NCBI GenBank assembly: GCA_002898955.1
Contig: BEIP01000056.1
Span: forward strand, 1-7,548
Source: a bacterium HR39
Lineage (GTDB): Bacteria; Pseudomonadota; Alphaproteobacteria; Geminicoccales; Geminicoccaceae
Reading direction: 5' to 3'
Length of the DNA stretch: 7,548 nt
The notes beneath the pieces are model-generated. The model was not told the origin of the DNA, did not search any database, and was given only the letters and a program-made list of their open reading frames with translations. Shown in pieces: positions 7,451 to 7,548 of the stretch. Every line of letters starts with the position of its first letter. The stretch's first letter is position 1. Made by a program: the position numbers and the translations under genes.

Positions 7451-7548
7451 TTGTCCCTTCGACGAACCCGACATACCCCCATCTCCCGCCGGCTGCTGAT
7501 GGCGGCGCTGGCATCCCTCGCCGCCGCGGGGGTCACGCGCGCCCAGGC
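7451..7548 (+). CDS. 5' end of a probable exported protein with a twin-arginine (Tat) signal peptide, truncated by window edge
   Basis: A frame open to the window edge encodes an Arg-rich n-region, then ISRRLLMAALASLAAAG, then VTRAQ. This is the pattern of a Tat signal: S-R-R-x-L-M followed by a weakly hydrophobic Ala/Leu stretch, with possible cleavage after TRA or shortly beyond. With the TTG at 7451 as start, the twin arginines are residues 13-14. An in-frame ATG at 7499 would remove them, and a GTG at 7412 would lengthen the n-region. None has a good ribosome site (GGACG at 7439-7443 is the best for the TTG), so the start is uncertain. The mature protein is outside the window, so its function cannot be named. 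No lipobox cysteine is seen so far. It is on the same strand as mccB but 76 bases away, so it may be a separate unit. Confidence 0.4.
   Translation, partial: MSLRRTRHTPISRRLLMAALASLAAAGVTRAQ

Noticed and set aside
5683..7536. A 617-codon open frame on the minus strand opposite mccB
   Set aside because: Same compositional shadow. It crosses the mccB stop and the palindromic gap without any recognisable domain.

Overview
The window is a compact, strongly G+C-rich, almost fully coding piece of chromosome. Third codon positions are mostly G or C, which is why long spurious reading frames open on both strands. The gene content (a MaeB-type malic enzyme fused to a phosphotransacetylase-like domain, a leucine-degradation cluster with isovaleryl-CoA dehydrogenase and methylcrotonyl-CoA carboxylase, and a DsbA/GST-kappa-type protein) and the protein style point to an alphaproteobacterium, perhaps of the Rhodospirillales kind. 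That placement is an inference from composition and recalled family resemblance, not a computed one.

Layout. Bases 1-134 hold the 5' end of a leftward gene, cut by the window edge, that resembles the N-terminus of a hexapeptide-repeat (CatB-related) O-acetyltransferase. A 63-base divergent gap (135-197) separates it from a rightward series of five complete genes: maeB (198-2498), mgtE (2495-3868, overlapping maeB by an ATGA), ivd/liuA (3938-5110), an HCCA-isomerase/GST-kappa-like gene (5154-5762), and mccB/liuB (5767-7374). After mccB come about 76 bases carrying two perfect 14-base GC palindromes. The window then ends in the first ~32 codons of what looks like a new rightward gene encoding an exported protein with a twin-arginine signal.

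How the genes fit together. Ivd converts isovaleryl-CoA to 3-methylcrotonyl-CoA. MccB is the carboxyltransferase subunit of the enzyme that carboxylates that product. These are consecutive steps of leucine breakdown, which ends in acetyl-CoA and acetoacetate. MaeB makes pyruvate and NADPH from malate, and in this family the C-terminal domain senses acetyl-CoA, so it plausibly balances carbon when acetyl-CoA comes from leucine or fatty acids. MgtE imports Mg2+, the kind of divalent cation malic enzyme needs. The thioredoxin-fold gene lies between two leucine genes with tight spacing, and its role there is unknown.

No RNA gene, CRISPR array, insertion sequence or canonical U-tract terminator is visible. 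There is no gene-free stretch longer than 300 bases. The region is mainly ordinary central and amino-acid metabolism. The points most worth a second look are the maeB-mgtE coupling, the embedded isomerase-like gene, the ribosome-site hairpin before ivd, and the absence of the biotin-carrying MCC subunit next to mccB.
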